Shown: positions 34,467 to 44,035, numbered from the stretch's first letter. The stretch is DNA of 64,000 nucleotides from Bacillota bacterium (GCA_023414355.1 JAEZOB010000003.1:1-64000), one strand, 5' to 3'. Numbers and translations: made by a program. The notes: a model not told the origin generated them from the letters alone.

Positions 34467-34877
34467 ATGGCGATTTCATTGGAGAACAATAAACTGGAAT
34501 ATCATAATATTGATGAATATATAGGGCAATTTCCAAGCGAAATTCAAGACATTCTTCAAAAAATAAGAGCGCTCATTCATGAAACAGCCCCAGAGGCTAG
34601 TGAGAAAATCAGTTATCAAATGCCTACCTTCTATATGAACGGTAATCTGGTCCACTTTGCAGCCTTTAAAAAGCATATTGGTTTTTATCCGACCCCAAGC
34701 GGTACAGAACAATTTAGAAATGAACTGTCTGCTTATAAAGGTGCGAAGGGATCTGTGCAATTCCCTTTGAATCAACCCATACCATATGACTTGATCAGAC
34801 GGATCGTTGAATTTAGAGTTGCTGAGAATAGCACCAAAGACAAAAAAATCTCAAATAAGAAATTGAGTTCCAAATAA
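34467..34877 (+). CDS. DUF1801 (YdhG-like) protein
   Basis: A 136-residue protein with the DUF1801 pattern: EYIGQFPSEIQDILQKIRALIHETAPEASEKISYQMPTFYMNG, FAAFKKHIGFYPTP and FPLNQPIPYDLIRRIVEFRV. The fold is related to YdhG-type iron-chaperone-like proteins, though function is unclear. GAGG lies 5 bases before the ATG. The last ten codons run into an AT-rich degenerate repeat that continues downstream. Confidence 0.85.
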   Translation: MAISLENNKLEYHNIDEYIGQFPSEIQDILQKIRALIHETAPEASEKISYQMPTFYMNGNLVHFAAFKKHIGFYPTPSGTEQFRNELSAYKGAKGSVQFPLNQPIPYDLIRRIVEFRVAENSTKDKKISNKKLSSK

Positions 34878-34985
34878 GAAGTTGAGATCTAAATAAGAAT
34901 AGGTTTCCCAGTAAGAATAGAGTATAAAATTAGAAAAGAGTTTAAAATAAGAAAAGAGTTTAAAATAAGAATAGAGTTCGAAATC
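34850..34985. repeat. degenerate 17-19 base tandem repeat
   Basis: About seven units of the kind AAATAAGAATAGAGTTT run head to tail from the end of the DUF1801 gene to just before its terminator. The last three (about 34926-34981) are the most alike. Confidence 0.7.
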
Positions 34986-34990
34986 AGGAG

Positions 34991-35028
34991 AAGGGTGTGC
35001 TTACTATCATAGGCACACCCTTTCTTTC
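34991..35028 (+). terminator. Rho-independent terminator
   Basis: AAGGGTGTGC (34991-35000) pairs with GCACACCCTT (35013-35022), followed by TCTTTC. It ends the acetyltransferase/DUF1801 transcript. The following bases to 35251 are AT-rich with no other feature seen. Confidence 0.85.
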
Positions 35029-35251
35029 GGATAAATTAGGAATGTTATGGCATAAGTGAATATTAATTCATATTATGTTTGATTATTGTCTGAAAAATAA
35101 CGATAATTGACTAAATAGAAAGAATATTGTATATTGAATTATACATACAGAGTATGGAAATATTTTTACTGATTATAATAATTTATGTTTTCTTAGAATA
35201 GTAGTGATACAAACTGATCGCAATAGAGAAACATCTGGAAAGGAGATGGAT

Positions 35252-35689
35252 ATGGGTAAATTAAAAGAGGATCAAAAGCCAGTCATTACGATAAGAGTTA
35301 AGCTTAAGACTTCGGTAGAAAAAGTATGGGAATGCTTTATAGAGCCTGAACATATCAAACAATGGAACAACGCCACGGAGGATTGGCATACTCCCTATGC
35401 AGAAAATAATTTGATCATAGGTGGCAGGTTCCTATCAAGAATGGAAGTGAAGGACGGAAGCTTTGGATTTGATTTTAGTGGTGTTTATAATGATGTGAAG
35501 CAGTATAAAAGTATTGTTTATACGATAGACGACGGAAGGAAGGTTACTGTGACATTTCGGTCTTTAGGAAGTGAAACCGAGGTAATCGAAGCTTTCGAAG
35601 CAGAGGATACCAATTCCATTGAGCTGCAACGAAGCGGATGGCAGTCAATTCTAGATAATTTTGCAAGGTATACAGAGCAAACCATGTAG
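35252..35689 (+). CDS. SRPBCC (AHSA1-like) family protein
   Basis: A 145-residue START-like fold protein. ITIRVKLKTSVEKVWECFIEPEHIKQWNNATEDWHTP is the family N-terminus, GGRFLSRME and FDFSGVYNDVKQYKSIVYTIDDGR continue it, and GWQSILDNFARYTE is the C-terminal helix. Start 35252 has AAGGAG at 6 bases; earlier in-frame starts at 35204 and 35246 fit less well. It lies 57 bases before a VOC-like gene that is commonly found next to AHSA1 proteins. Confidence 0.87.
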   Translation: MGKLKEDQKPVITIRVKLKTSVEKVWECFIEPEHIKQWNNATEDWHTPYAENNLIIGGRFLSRMEVKDGSFGFDFSGVYNDVKQYKSIVYTIDDGRKVTVTFRSLGSETEVIEAFEAEDTNSIELQRSGWQSILDNFARYTEQTM

Positions 35690-35746
35690 AGCCTTCCACA
35701 TCAAGAGACTTATCGATACAATCACAATAATCAGGAGGATAATCGC

Positions 35747-36628
35747 ATGCAGAAAATAGTTCCTCACCTATGGTATGACAAAGAAGCACTGGAAGCTGCA
35801 AAGCTTTATGTAAGCTTATTTGATCAATCCTATATAGTAAATACTGTTACGATCCCGGATACGCCGTCGGGTGATGCAGAGCTGGTGGAATTTCGACTGG
35901 CTAATCTTAACTTTTCAGCAATCAGTGCCGGTCCTTATTTTACTTTCAATCCGTCAGTATCACTAATGGTTGCCTGTGAAACAAAAGAGGAGGTTGACAG
36001 ATTATATCATGCACTATCCCCGGGAGGGTCAGAGCTGATGCCTCTGGACGAATATCCCTTCAGTAAGTATTATGTATGGCTGTCAGATAAATATGGTCTT
36101 GGATGGCAACTCATGCTGGTAGAAGATGCATCAGAGCATCCGAAGATAAGACCCTGTCTGTTATTTAGCGGATCAGCCTGTGGCTTTGCAGAAGCTGCAG
36201 CAGCTTTCTATACCTCCGTATTCCGGGAGGTAAAGAAGGGATATTTTAATTATTATAAACCCGGAGAAGCAGTGGATCCAAGAGCAAAGGTAAATTACGG
36301 TGAAGTTGATATTCTTGGGACTTCAATTGTTATCATGGATCATGGCTATGGTGCTGATTTTACTTTTAATGAAGCCTTCTCCTTCGAGGTATTATGTAAT
36401 GATCAGAAGGAGATCGATTATTATTGGGACAAGCTTTCAGCCGTCCCGGAAGCGGAACAATGTGGCTGGCTTAAGGATCAATATGGTCTTTCCTGGCAGA
36501 TAGAACCCGCAGCTATGAAGGAAATGATGTCACATGGCACAAAGGAGGAGATGAAGCGTATTACAGAGGCATTTTTGAAAATGAAGAAATTTGATATTGC
36601 AGCACTGGAGAATGCTCGATTGAGATAA
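35747..36628 (+). CDS. two-domain PhnB-like VOC protein
   Basis: A 293-residue protein made of two VOC/PhnB (3-demethylubiquinone methyltransferase-like) domains. The first (1-130) begins MQKIVPHLWYDKEALEAAKLYVSLF and ends SDKYGLGWQLMLVED. The second (about 138-270) begins PCLLFSGSACGFAEAAAAFYTSVF and ends LKDQYGLSWQIEPAA. Both lack a known activity. AGGAGG precedes the ATG. It is likely an operon with the SRPBCC gene. Confidence 0.87.
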   Translation: MQKIVPHLWYDKEALEAAKLYVSLFDQSYIVNTVTIPDTPSGDAELVEFRLANLNFSAISAGPYFTFNPSVSLMVACETKEEVDRLYHALSPGGSELMPLDEYPFSKYYVWLSDKYGLGWQLMLVEDASEHPKIRPCLLFSGSACGFAEAAAAFYTSVFREVKKGYFNYYKPGEAVDPRAKVNYGEVDILGTSIVIMDHGYGADFTFNEAFSFEVLCNDQKEIDYYWDKLSAVPEAEQCGWLKDQYGLSWQIEPAAMKEMMSHGTKEEMKRITEAFLKMKKFDIAALENARLR

Positions 36629-36746
36629 GAGTGCCAATTAAATATCGTAAACAAGTTAAGAAATATTGAAAAATAACGATTTTTATGGATGTAATTAATA
36701 ACATTATGTTCAGAATCACAAATCTTATAAATAGTGTGTTAAATTA

Positions 36747-36774
36747 TTGACAAACTAGAATAAAGTGATATGAT
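36747..36774 (+). promoter_or_regulatory. promoter of the phosphoketolase gene
   Basis: TTGACA (36747-36752), a 16-base spacer and TATGAT (36769-36774). It lies about 50 bases before the gene's ATG. Confidence 0.75.
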
Positions 36775-36824
36775 GGTATTGTTAAAAAAATAACAAACAA
36801 ACGAACGAAAGGAGAGTTATCACA

Positions 36825-39224
36825 ATGAATAATCTTATGCAACAGGCAAATATAGAAGAAAAGGGTCCCCTTACGGACGCTTATCTGGAGAAAATGAATG
36901 CTTATTGGCGTGCTACGAATTATCTTGCAGCAGGTCAGTTATACTTACTCGATAATCCGCTGCTACGGAAACCGCTTACAATGGAGCATGTGAAGAAAAA
37001 GATTGTAGGACACTGGGGAACGGTTCCGGGACAAAACTTTGTATACACCCATTTAAACCGTGTAATTAAAAAATACGATCAGGATATGGTTCTGATCTCC
37101 GGTCCGGGTCATGGCGGCAATTTCTTTGTAGCAAATACATATTTAGAGGGAACCTATAGTGAAATTTATCCGGATGTAAGCAGAGATGAAGAGGGCATGA
37201 AGAAGCTGTTCAAGCAGTTCTCTTTCCCGGGCGGTATTTCAAGCCATGTTGCTCCCGAGACCCCCGGCTCTATCAATGAAGGTGGAGAGCTTGGATATTC
37301 CATAGCACATGCCTTTGGTTCTGTCTTTGATAATCCGGATTTAATCACCGCATGTATCGTCGGTGACGGTGAAGCAGAGACTGCAGCGCTTGCTACCTCC
37401 TGGCAGTCGAATAAATTCCTGAATGCAGTGATTGACGGAGCAGTATTGCCAATTCTTCATTTGAACGGTTATAAAATCAGCAATCCGACGATCTTTGCTC
37501 GAATGTCTCATGAGGAAATCCAAAAGTTCTTTGAAGGCTGTGGCTGGAAGCCTTATTTCGTAGAAGGCGGCGATCCGATGCCGATGCATCGATTGATGGC
37601 AGAGACACTGGATACCGTAATCGAAGAAATTAAGGCAATTCAGAAGCATGCAAGAGAGACAGGAGATACCACAAGACCTGTTTGGCCGATGATCGTGTTA
37701 AATACACCTAAGGGGTGGACTGGACCCAAGGTTGTAGATGGCAAACAGATTGAAGGTACTTTCCGTGCACATCAGGTTCCCTTGTCCATGGAGGAACCCG
37801 GACATCTTCAGTTATTAAAGGAATGGCTGGAGAGTTATCACCCGGAGGAACTGTTCGATGAGAACTGCCGGCTGATCCCCGAACTGGAAGCACTGACACC
37901 TGTCGGTAATTTTAGAATCGGTTCCAATCCCCATGCCAATGGAGGAAAACTTTTAAGAGACCTTCGCCTTCCTGACTTCAAGACATACGGAATCAATGTA
38001 CCTGCTCCCGGTGCGGTAGAAGCACAGGATATGATGGAGCTTGGAGGCTTTGTCCGCGATGTCTTCAAGCTGAATGCGGAAAGTAGGAATTTCCGTATCT
38101 TCGGACCGGATGAAACGATGTCAAACCGTCTGAACAAAGTATTTGAGGTGACAAACCGTGATTGGAATGCCGAGAGGTATGGCTATGATGAATTCCTGGC
38201 AAGTGATGGTCGTGTGATGGATTCCATGCTAAGCGAGCATATGTGTGAGGGCTGGCTGGAGGGATACTTATTAACCGGACGTCATGGTTTCTTTGCAAGC
38301 TATGAGGCATTTATCAGAACAGTGGATTCTATGGCAGCACAGCATGCAAAGTGGCTTAAGGTATGTAATGAGCTTCCCTGGAGACAGAAGATCGCTTCCC
38401 TCAATCTGATCCTTACCTCCAATGTATGGCAGCAGGATCATAACGGTTTTACCCATCAGGATCCGGGCTTCCTAGACCATATTGCTAATAAAAAGGCAGA
38501 TGTTGTACGCCTTTATCTGCCTCCGGATACAAATACTTTATTATCTACCTTCGATCATTGTATCAGAAGTAAGAACTATGTAAATGTTATGGTGACCTCG
38601 AAACATCCTCGTCCTCAGTGGCTTACCATGGAGCAGGCAGTGAAGCATTGCACCCAGGGCATCGGTATCTGGGATTGGGCAAGCAACGACCAGGGACAGG
38701 AGCCGGATGTAGTATTAGCCTGCTGTGGAGATACACCTACCCTGGAGATTATGGCTGCAGTAACTATCTTAAGAGATCATATGCCGGAGATCAAGATTCG
38801 TGTCATCAATGTCGTGGATCTGATGAAGCTACAGCCACACAGTCAGCATCCTCACGGTCTTACCGATGCAGAATATGATGCATTATTTACCAGGGATAAG
38901 CCAATCATCTTCGCATTCCATGGATATCCGACCATGATTCATGAATTAGCTTATCATCGTCGCAACCGTAATCTGCATGTATGCGGTTACCGTGAAGAGG
39001 GAACCATAACCACACCGTTTGATATGCGTGTACAAAATGAGATTGACCGCTTCAATCTGGTAAAGAAGGTTATCATGCGTCTGCCTCAGCTCGGCAATCG
39101 TGGTGCATACCTGATCCAGCAGATGAATGACAAGCTTGTGGAGCACAAACAGTATATCCATGAGTATGGTCAGGACCTGCCGGAGGTAAGAGATTGGAAA
39201 TGGCATCTTCCTACAGACAAATAG
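36825..39224 (+). CDS. xfp: xylulose-5-phosphate/fructose-6-phosphate phosphoketolase
   Basis: A 799-residue thiamine diphosphate enzyme, normal length. It splits xylulose 5-phosphate with phosphate into acetyl phosphate and glyceraldehyde 3-phosphate. Family stretches are GHWGTVPGQNFVYTHLNR, ISGPGHGGNFFVANTYLEG, FPGGISSHVAPETPGSINEG and the ThDP-binding VGDGEAETAALATSW. In the C-terminal part FGPDETMSNRLN, GRHGFFASYEAF, HQDPG and FAFHGYP are typical. AAGGAGAG precedes the ATG. It has its own promoter and terminator. It gives a direct pentose route to acetate and fits the sugar importer at 49668-53685. Confidence 0.96.
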   Translation: MNNLMQQANIEEKGPLTDAYLEKMNAYWRATNYLAAGQLYLLDNPLLRKPLTMEHVKKKIVGHWGTVPGQNFVYTHLNRVIKKYDQDMVLISGPGHGGNFFVANTYLEGTYSEIYPDVSRDEEGMKKLFKQFSFPGGISSHVAPETPGSINEGGELGYSIAHAFGSVFDNPDLITACIVGDGEAETAALATSWQSNKFLNAVIDGAVLPILHLNGYKISNPTIFARMSHEEIQKFFEGCGWKPYFVEGGDPMPMHRLMAETLDTVIEEIKAIQKHARETGDTTRPVWPMIVLNTPKGWTGPKVVDGKQIEGTFRAHQVPLSMEEPGHLQLLKEWLESYHPEELFDENCRLIPELEALTPVGNFRIGSNPHANGGKLLRDLRLPDFKTYGINVPAPGAVEAQDMMELGGFVRDVFKLNAESRNFRIFGPDETMSNRLNKVFEVTNRDWNAERYGYDEFLASDGRVMDSMLSEHMCEGWLEGYLLTGRHGFFASYEAFIRTVDSMAAQHAKWLKVCNELPWRQKIASLNLILTSNVWQQDHNGFTHQDPGFLDHIANKKADVVRLYLPPDTNTLLSTFDHCIRSKNYVNVMVTSKHPRPQWLTMEQAVKHCTQGIGIWDWASNDQGQEPDVVLACCGDTPTLEIMAAVTILRDHMPEIKIRVINVVDLMKLQPHSQHPHGLTDAEYDALFTRDKPIIFAFHGYPTMIHELAYHRRNRNLHVCGYREEGTITTPFDMRVQNEIDRFNLVKKVIMRLPQLGNRGAYLIQQMNDKLVEHKQYIHEYGQDLPEVRDWKWHLPTDK

Positions 39225-39283
39225 TGATTTAAACGAAATACGGTTTTAATTTATGGCAAGAGATTTATGTAGCATATAGCAAG

Positions 39284-39341
39284 AACCCCCTTGGTTGGAA
39301 GCATCCGGTTGTGGAAAGCATCCAGCTAAGGGGGTTTTCTA
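39284..39341 (+). terminator. Rho-independent terminator
   Basis: AACCCCCTT (39284-39292) pairs with AAGGGGGTT (39328-39336), followed by TTCT. The stem can continue inward through TTGGA/TCCAG. It ends the phosphoketolase gene. Confidence 0.88.
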
Positions 39342-39371
39342 GTAAAAAGTATTCTAAAGAACGACGTTCGA

Positions 39372-40115
39372 TTATGCAGGAAGACAGGTATTTAAAGAGG
39401 GATCCGGCTGCAACAGGGAGTTCTGTTTTAGATATTTTTGAAAGAATTCCTGGAAAGCCTCGCTTATGATCTTTTGTCCATTGGAATTTGGATGGGTACC
39501 ATCTTCACAGATCAGGCCTTCTACATGGTCCTTCTTCAAGAAAGCAGATCGGATATCAATCAGCGGTACATTTTCCTGCTTTGCAATCTCTTCCACGCAG
39601 GAAGAATACATTGCCTGGTGATTATAGATTGTTTTGATGGAACCAAGCCATTTCATTACGTTCTCTTTATTTAAATTTCCACACCACCAATCAAAGAACC
39701 TCTGGGGGTCCAGTGGAGGCAGTGTTGTCAGAATAGGTATCATATGATTATTCTTAATTGTCTTAATTAATTTGGTATATTCAGTGATAAACAGGTCCAG
39801 CGGTGTATTTGGTTTGAATTCTCCACCCGGATTGGCAGCAATCTCTTCCCATTTATAATCACAGTCATTTCCACCAAAATCCATTACGATCGCATCGAAT
39901 ACCTTTCCTTTTTCAAGCTGCTTTGAAATCAGCTGAGATCCCTTTGTTACAGTACAACCGAAACGCGAATCGTTAGTAAATGTTAAGGAGTACATGTCGC
40001 TCAGCTTGTTCAAATCGATATCATTTTTGGTATAATAACGTTTATTTTCCGGATTTACCTGGATTCCCTTCAGGATGGAATCTCCAAGGACCTCGATTCT
40101 TTCTATTTGCTTCAT
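39372..40115 (-). CDS. SGNH/GDSL hydrolase family protein
   Basis: A 247-residue esterase-type protein. Block I is EVLGDSILKG with the catalytic Ser, block III is FGGNDCDY with the oxyanion Asn, and block V is DGTHPNSNG with the catalytic Asp and His. The start at 40115 is favoured because the fold begins at once and an AGAGGG site lies upstream; the frame reaches to 40208. No signal peptide, so it is cytoplasmic. Carbohydrate deacetylation is common in this family; the substrate is unknown. Confidence 0.87.
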   Translation of the reverse strand: MKQIERIEVLGDSILKGIQVNPENKRYYTKNDIDLNKLSDMYSLTFTNDSRFGCTVTKGSQLISKQLEKGKVFDAIVMDFGGNDCDYKWEEIAANPGGEFKPNTPLDLFITEYTKLIKTIKNNHMIPILTTLPPLDPQRFFDWWCGNLNKENVMKWLGSIKTIYNHQAMYSSCVEEIAKQENVPLIDIRSAFLKKDHVEGLICEDGTHPNSNGQKIISEAFQEFFQKYLKQNSLLQPDPSLNTCLPA

Positions 40116-40279
40116 TATGATAACCCTCTTTCTTATCTTGATCAGCATATAGCGTTGGCATGATGTGATGTAGTAATGATAACCACATTGTATGACAATT
40201 ATATCCACATGTCAACATTTTTATGCAACGAAGAGGGATTATTATAATTGTAATCGAATGGTAATACAGAACAACTGTA

Positions 40280-41026
40280 TTAAAGAGACCGAGTAGTATC
40301 GATAAATTTCATATGTGGGAACTTACTCTTCATAATATCATTATCGTAATGGTTATCTATATATTCTTCGACGGTATCCTTCGAGGGGATTCCTTGAAGA
40401 CGTTCATTCCATCTGCTTACAGCTGCGGCAGAAAAGATCAGGTTGACAGTCATAAACAGGATGAAGACCCAGGTGAAGATAAAGGCAGCTTTTCCGCGAA
40501 TGCGTTCCAGACCTTGATTGAGTAAGGGAAAAATCCATTTAATAAAAACCAATCCAAGCAATCCCCAGTATATTCCGTATTTCAGACTGGTCCGGCCACC
40601 GAGGTTAAGAGGTTGTTTACTATAATCCCATGTAATGGAACCAAAGGCAATCTCTTGAAAAAGTCTTGCTATGTATTCGAAGGCAGAGCCACAAATAGTC
40701 GCTGTAAAAAAGATGAGCAAAGGAGATTTCTCCTTCAATATATGAAACAAAAGAAACATAATCATGGCACCCAGGCCATAAATCTCACTGAAGGGTCCCC
40801 AGACCACACCGGCACGACATTCCCATATCCCCTTATGTAAGTAATACTGGATCTGCTCCATATAACAGCCAAAGATACTTCCAATGATGAAGATGAAGAA
40901 TAGCTTATAGAAAGTATGATTTTTGATAAAAGCTTCTGTTTCTGTTTGAGTGGGTGAAGTTGCCTCTTCATAGGATCCCGGCAGGACCTGTTCCTGATAT
41001 ATATTCTCAAATTCTGTGTATTTCAA
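40280..41026 (-). CDS. putative CmpB-type ABC-transporter membrane protein (PF06541-like)
   Basis: A 248-residue membrane protein with about five to six helices after a 35-residue soluble start. The family motifs are CRAGVVWGPFSEIYGLGAM, FEYIARLFQEIAFGSITWDYS and LNLGGRTSLKYGIYWG. These match the group often labelled ABC-transporter type IV or CmpB, whose real role is not clear. AAGGAAG precedes the ATG, and a TATAAT on the minus strand lies at 41063-41068. Monocistronic. Confidence 0.75.
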   Translation of the reverse strand: MKYTEFENIYQEQVLPGSYEEATSPTQTETEAFIKNHTFYKLFFIFIIGSIFGCYMEQIQYYLHKGIWECRAGVVWGPFSEIYGLGAMIMFLLFHILKEKSPLLIFFTATICGSAFEYIARLFQEIAFGSITWDYSKQPLNLGGRTSLKYGIYWGLLGLVFIKWIFPLLNQGLERIRGKAAFIFTWVFILFMTVNLIFSAAAVSRWNERLQGIPSKDTVEEYIDNHYDNDIMKSKFPHMKFIDTTRSL

Positions 41027-41364
41027 AGTATCACTTCCTTTTTATTACTGTAATCCTAAGTCATTATAGTAAATATATTCCTCTGAAACATTAATATAAG
41101 ATTAAAAAGGGATTAAGATCATTTTTCGTAGAATTTTACTACGTTATTTAGTATAACGATTGATTCACTCTCTTATTTTCAAAAATTGTCTGCCTCTGAA
41201 ATTGTTTCGGAGAGAGAGGTACCGGTATTAGGCTTTGGAGATGATATTAAAGTTAAAACGTATATATTTAAAACAAAAAATAGATGATTGAAAATAGAAA
41301 ATAGATATTTTGGAAAGATAGATGAGGATTAATATATATAAAATGTACAATAGATAACATTGAA
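41027..41364. other. AT-rich intergenic stretch
   Basis: Between divergent genes. It holds a minus-strand TATAAT at 41063-41068 and a small dyad CGTAG / CTACG (41127-41131, 41139-41143). No coding frame or RNA gene was recognised in the rest. Confidence 0.5.
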
Positions 41365-41394
41365 TTGACAAATATGCTAGATAAGGTGTAGAAT
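41365..41394 (+). promoter_or_regulatory. promoter for the LacI/GH4/kinase operon
   Basis: TTGACA (41365-41370), an 18-base spacer and TAGAAT (41389-41394). Transcription would start near 41401 and leave a leader of about 310 bases. Confidence 0.6.
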
Positions 41395-41440
41395 TATTTT
41401 AATTAGAAATATATACGCATATATAATTTATAATATCGAT

Positions 41441-41710
41441 AAGTCAGTACTGATGATATCGCTCATTAGCTTTTCAGTACTTACAGATTTACCTGTATAA
41501 GCAGGTATAAAACTTCGTAAAACATATATTGATGATAATATTGGAGGAAGAGTGAAAGAAAAATCACTTTCACAATGCGAATGGAATAATATTCGCATTT
41601 GAAAGAACTCCAAAATAGAAATCAAACGAATTCAAGAATTCGTTAAGGAATTTCATTTTGAACTTCTTTCAGGTATTGTTGGTGCCGCCGCTTGGTGGCG
41701 GAATGGAGTA
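41441..41710 (+). ncRNA. multi-hairpin 5' leader, possible regulatory RNA
   Basis: Six perfect or near-perfect hairpins occur in the leader. AGTACTGA 41446-41453 pairs with 41474-41481. ACCTG 41491-41495 pairs with 41502-41506. GTGAAAG 41552-41558 pairs with 41567-41573. AATGCGAAT 41574-41582 pairs with 41591-41599. AACGAATTC 41625-41633 pairs with 41636-41644. CCGCC 41685-41689 pairs with 41697-41701. TTGGAG (41541-41546) pairs with CTCCAA (41608-41613), closing hairpins three and four into a three-way junction. GAAAGAA (41601-41607) is also complementary to TTCTTTC (41664-41670), a possible switch. No known riboswitch class was matched by eye. Confidence 0.5.
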
Positions 41711-41714
41711 AATT

Positions 41715-42719
41715 ATGAAGGTAACAATTGAAGATGTGGTAAAGAAGAGCGGGCTATCCTATGTTACAGTATCCCGTGTAATCAGTAATTCACCCAATGT
41801 CAGGGAAGGTAATCGGAGAAAAGTCCTGGAAGCTATCGAAGAATTGGGCTATATCCCAAGTGCTGCAGCAAGAACTCTGGCCACAGGCAGGACAAATGTC
41901 ATAGCGTTATTTATTTCCCATCTGGGAGATGATTATTTCAACGGTATCGTGAAGGAGGTGAATGAACAGCTGTTAAGCAGGGGCTATCTTCTGACTCTGT
42001 TTATCTATGATGAGGACAATGGACAGTTCGACTCAGCTATTTTAAGCCAAAGCCGTGTCGATGGTGCAATCCTTCTGGTACCAGGCAGAGAGAAATATTT
42101 TATTGATGTATTTAAATCGAAGAAGATTCCATTCGTAGTCATTGATAACCAAACCATGTACGAAGACATAACTTCTATTCTGGCAGATAATATTGCAGGC
42201 GGTTATTTGGCAACGAGACATTTACTCGAGCTTGGGCATAGAAAAATCGGTCTGATCGGTTCGACGATGAACAGCTTATCTACGATGGAACGACAGTTAG
42301 GAGCAATGAAAGCCTTATCCGAGGCGGAGCTTCAGCCTTATAAACAGGAATACGGTGCCTATAATCAGTTGACCGGATATAAAGCTATTATGAAATGGAA
42401 GACAGAGGGAGAGTTGCCCAGCGGTATATTCGCATTTGATGACCATATTGCTTTAGGGGCAATCAATGCGATCAAGGATCTCGGACTGAATGTGCCCGGG
42501 GATATCTCCGTATGCGGTTATGATGATAGTCTGATTGCAAATCATTACGAACCCAGAATTACCTCCATACGTCAGCCCGCTGAGGAGATGGCTAAGAGTG
42601 CAGTTCAGCAGTTACTTTCTATCATTAATGAACGAAGGGATCAATCCTTTGCAGTAAAATATCCGCCAAGACTGGAAGTGAAGGATTCAACGATAAGGTA
42701 TTATAATGAAAAGGAGTGA
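41715..42719 (+). CDS. LacI family transcriptional regulator
   Basis: A 334-residue regulator. Residues 1-55 are the LacI HTH and hinge: TIEDVVKKSGLSYVTVSRVISNSPNVREGNRRKVLEAIEELGYIPSAAARTLATG. The remainder is the sugar-binding periplasmic-type domain ending in GDISVCGYDDSLIANHYEPRITSIRQP. GGAG lies just before the ATG, next to the last leader hairpin. It leads the operon with a GH4 glycosidase and a sugar kinase, so it should sense that pathway's sugar. Confidence 0.92.
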   Translation: MKVTIEDVVKKSGLSYVTVSRVISNSPNVREGNRRKVLEAIEELGYIPSAAARTLATGRTNVIALFISHLGDDYFNGIVKEVNEQLLSRGYLLTLFIYDEDNGQFDSAILSQSRVDGAILLVPGREKYFIDVFKSKKIPFVVIDNQTMYEDITSILADNIAGGYLATRHLLELGHRKIGLIGSTMNSLSTMERQLGAMKALSEAELQPYKQEYGAYNQLTGYKAIMKWKTEGELPSGIFAFDDHIALGAINAIKDLGLNVPGDISVCGYDDSLIANHYEPRITSIRQPAEEMAKSAVQQLLSIINERRDQSFAVKYPPRLEVKDSTIRYYNEKE

Positions 42720-42723
42720 TAGG

Positions 42724-44010
42724 ATGCATAAACTACAAATTGCAGTGATTGGTGCAGGCAGCACTTATACCCCGGAGTTGATTGAAGGTATCCTTCTTCG
42801 AAGCGCCTCCCTCCCTGTCACGGACCTGGTTCTGATGGACATCGATAAGCCGAAGTTGGAGATTGTCGGCGGACTATGTCGAAGAATGATAGAAAAGGCA
42901 GGTTTGAATATAAGGGTTTCCCTTACTCTTGAGTTGGAACCGGCTTTAATCGGAGCGGATTTTGTTCTCGCACAGATCAGAGTTGGCAAGCTGCCCTGCA
43001 GGATTCTTGATGAGAAAATACCGCTCAAGTATGGCTTGATCGGTCAGGAGACTACAGGCATCGGAGGCTTTTTCAAAGCCCTTCGTACCATTCCTGCCAT
43101 GCTGCAGATTACAAGGGAGATGGAACGGTTATGTCCCGAGGCCTGGTTGATCAATTTCTCCAATCCCTCCGGGATCGTGGCGGAAGCTTTACAGAAATAT
43201 TCGAGCATTAAAACCTTAGGCTTATGCAATGTTCCGATCAATATGCTTGCGGGAGTGGAACAGGCGCTTGGAGAGCAACAGCTGGACATCCAATATGTCG
43301 GATTAAATCACTTAAGCTTTATCACAGGAATCAGGAAAGGAAATCGAGAGCTTCTTACCGAAGTACTGGAGCAGGGCTTACAGACGGAAGGCATGAAGAA
43401 TATACCATTACAGGGTTTTGAGCCGGAGCTGATCAGGACTATAAGTGCCTTACCCTCCTCCTATCTGGAATACTACTATTACCGTGATGATAAGCTGAAG
43501 CATCTGATGGAGGAAGTGAAATGCCGTGGAGAGATCTGCATGGAGATCGAAGAACAGCTGCTCGCACTTTATCAGCAGAAGGAGCTGAAAGATAAACCAA
43601 AGGAACTGGAAAAGCGTGGTGGTGCAAAATATTCCGAGGCGGCAATCTCTTTAGTAGATGCAATCTATAACGATAAGCAGGAAATCCATGTTGTCAATAT
43701 CCGTAATCAAGGTGCACTGGAATTTATGGAGTATGAGGATACAGTGGAAATTCCTGCGGTGATCGGCAGATCCGGTGCAAAACCAATCCCAATACATGAT
43801 TTTAATAATAGACATGTAATAGATCTGATGCGTACAGTAAAGTCATATGAACGCCATACTGTAAAGGCGGCTGTCAACGGAGATGAAGAAGAAGCGATGA
43901 AAGCTATGCTTATCCATCCCCTGATTGGCGATTATCACAGAGCTAAGCTTTGTTATGAGGAGATGAAACAGGCTCATCGGGAGTATCTTCCGCAGTTTAG
44001 ACAGAAGTAA
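42724..44010 (+). CDS. glycoside hydrolase family 4 (6-phospho-beta-glucosidase type)
   Basis: A 428-residue NAD- and divalent-metal-dependent glycosidase acting by oxidation-elimination. The Rossmann start IAVIGAGSTYTPELIEGIL, QIRVGKLPCRILDEKIPLKYGLIGQETTGIGGF, FSNPSGIVAEAL, the metal-ligand Cys in LGLCNVPIN and His in VGLNHLSF are all seen. Start 42724 has AAGGAG at 8 bases; an ATG at 42706 overlaps the LacI stop. Family members act on 6-phospho-glycosides, yet no PTS is in the window. The following BadF-type kinase could supply phosphate. Confidence 0.9.
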   Translation: MHKLQIAVIGAGSTYTPELIEGILLRSASLPVTDLVLMDIDKPKLEIVGGLCRRMIEKAGLNIRVSLTLELEPALIGADFVLAQIRVGKLPCRILDEKIPLKYGLIGQETTGIGGFFKALRTIPAMLQITREMERLCPEAWLINFSNPSGIVAEALQKYSSIKTLGLCNVPINMLAGVEQALGEQQLDIQYVGLNHLSFITGIRKGNRELLTEVLEQGLQTEGMKNIPLQGFEPELIRTISALPSSYLEYYYYRDDKLKHLMEEVKCRGEICMEIEEQLLALYQQKELKDKPKELEKRGGAKYSEAAISLVDAIYNDKQEIHVVNIRNQGALEFMEYEDTVEIPAVIGRSGAKPIPIHDFNNRHVIDLMRTVKSYERHTVKAAVNGDEEEAMKAMLIHPLIGDYHRAKLCYEEMKQAHREYLPQFRQK

Positions 44011-44035
44011 GTAAAACTCAGAAACGGAGGAAGTC

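Noticed and set aside
41541..41613. three-way junction considered as a purine or THF riboswitch
   Set aside because: The conserved loop and core bases of those classes are absent.
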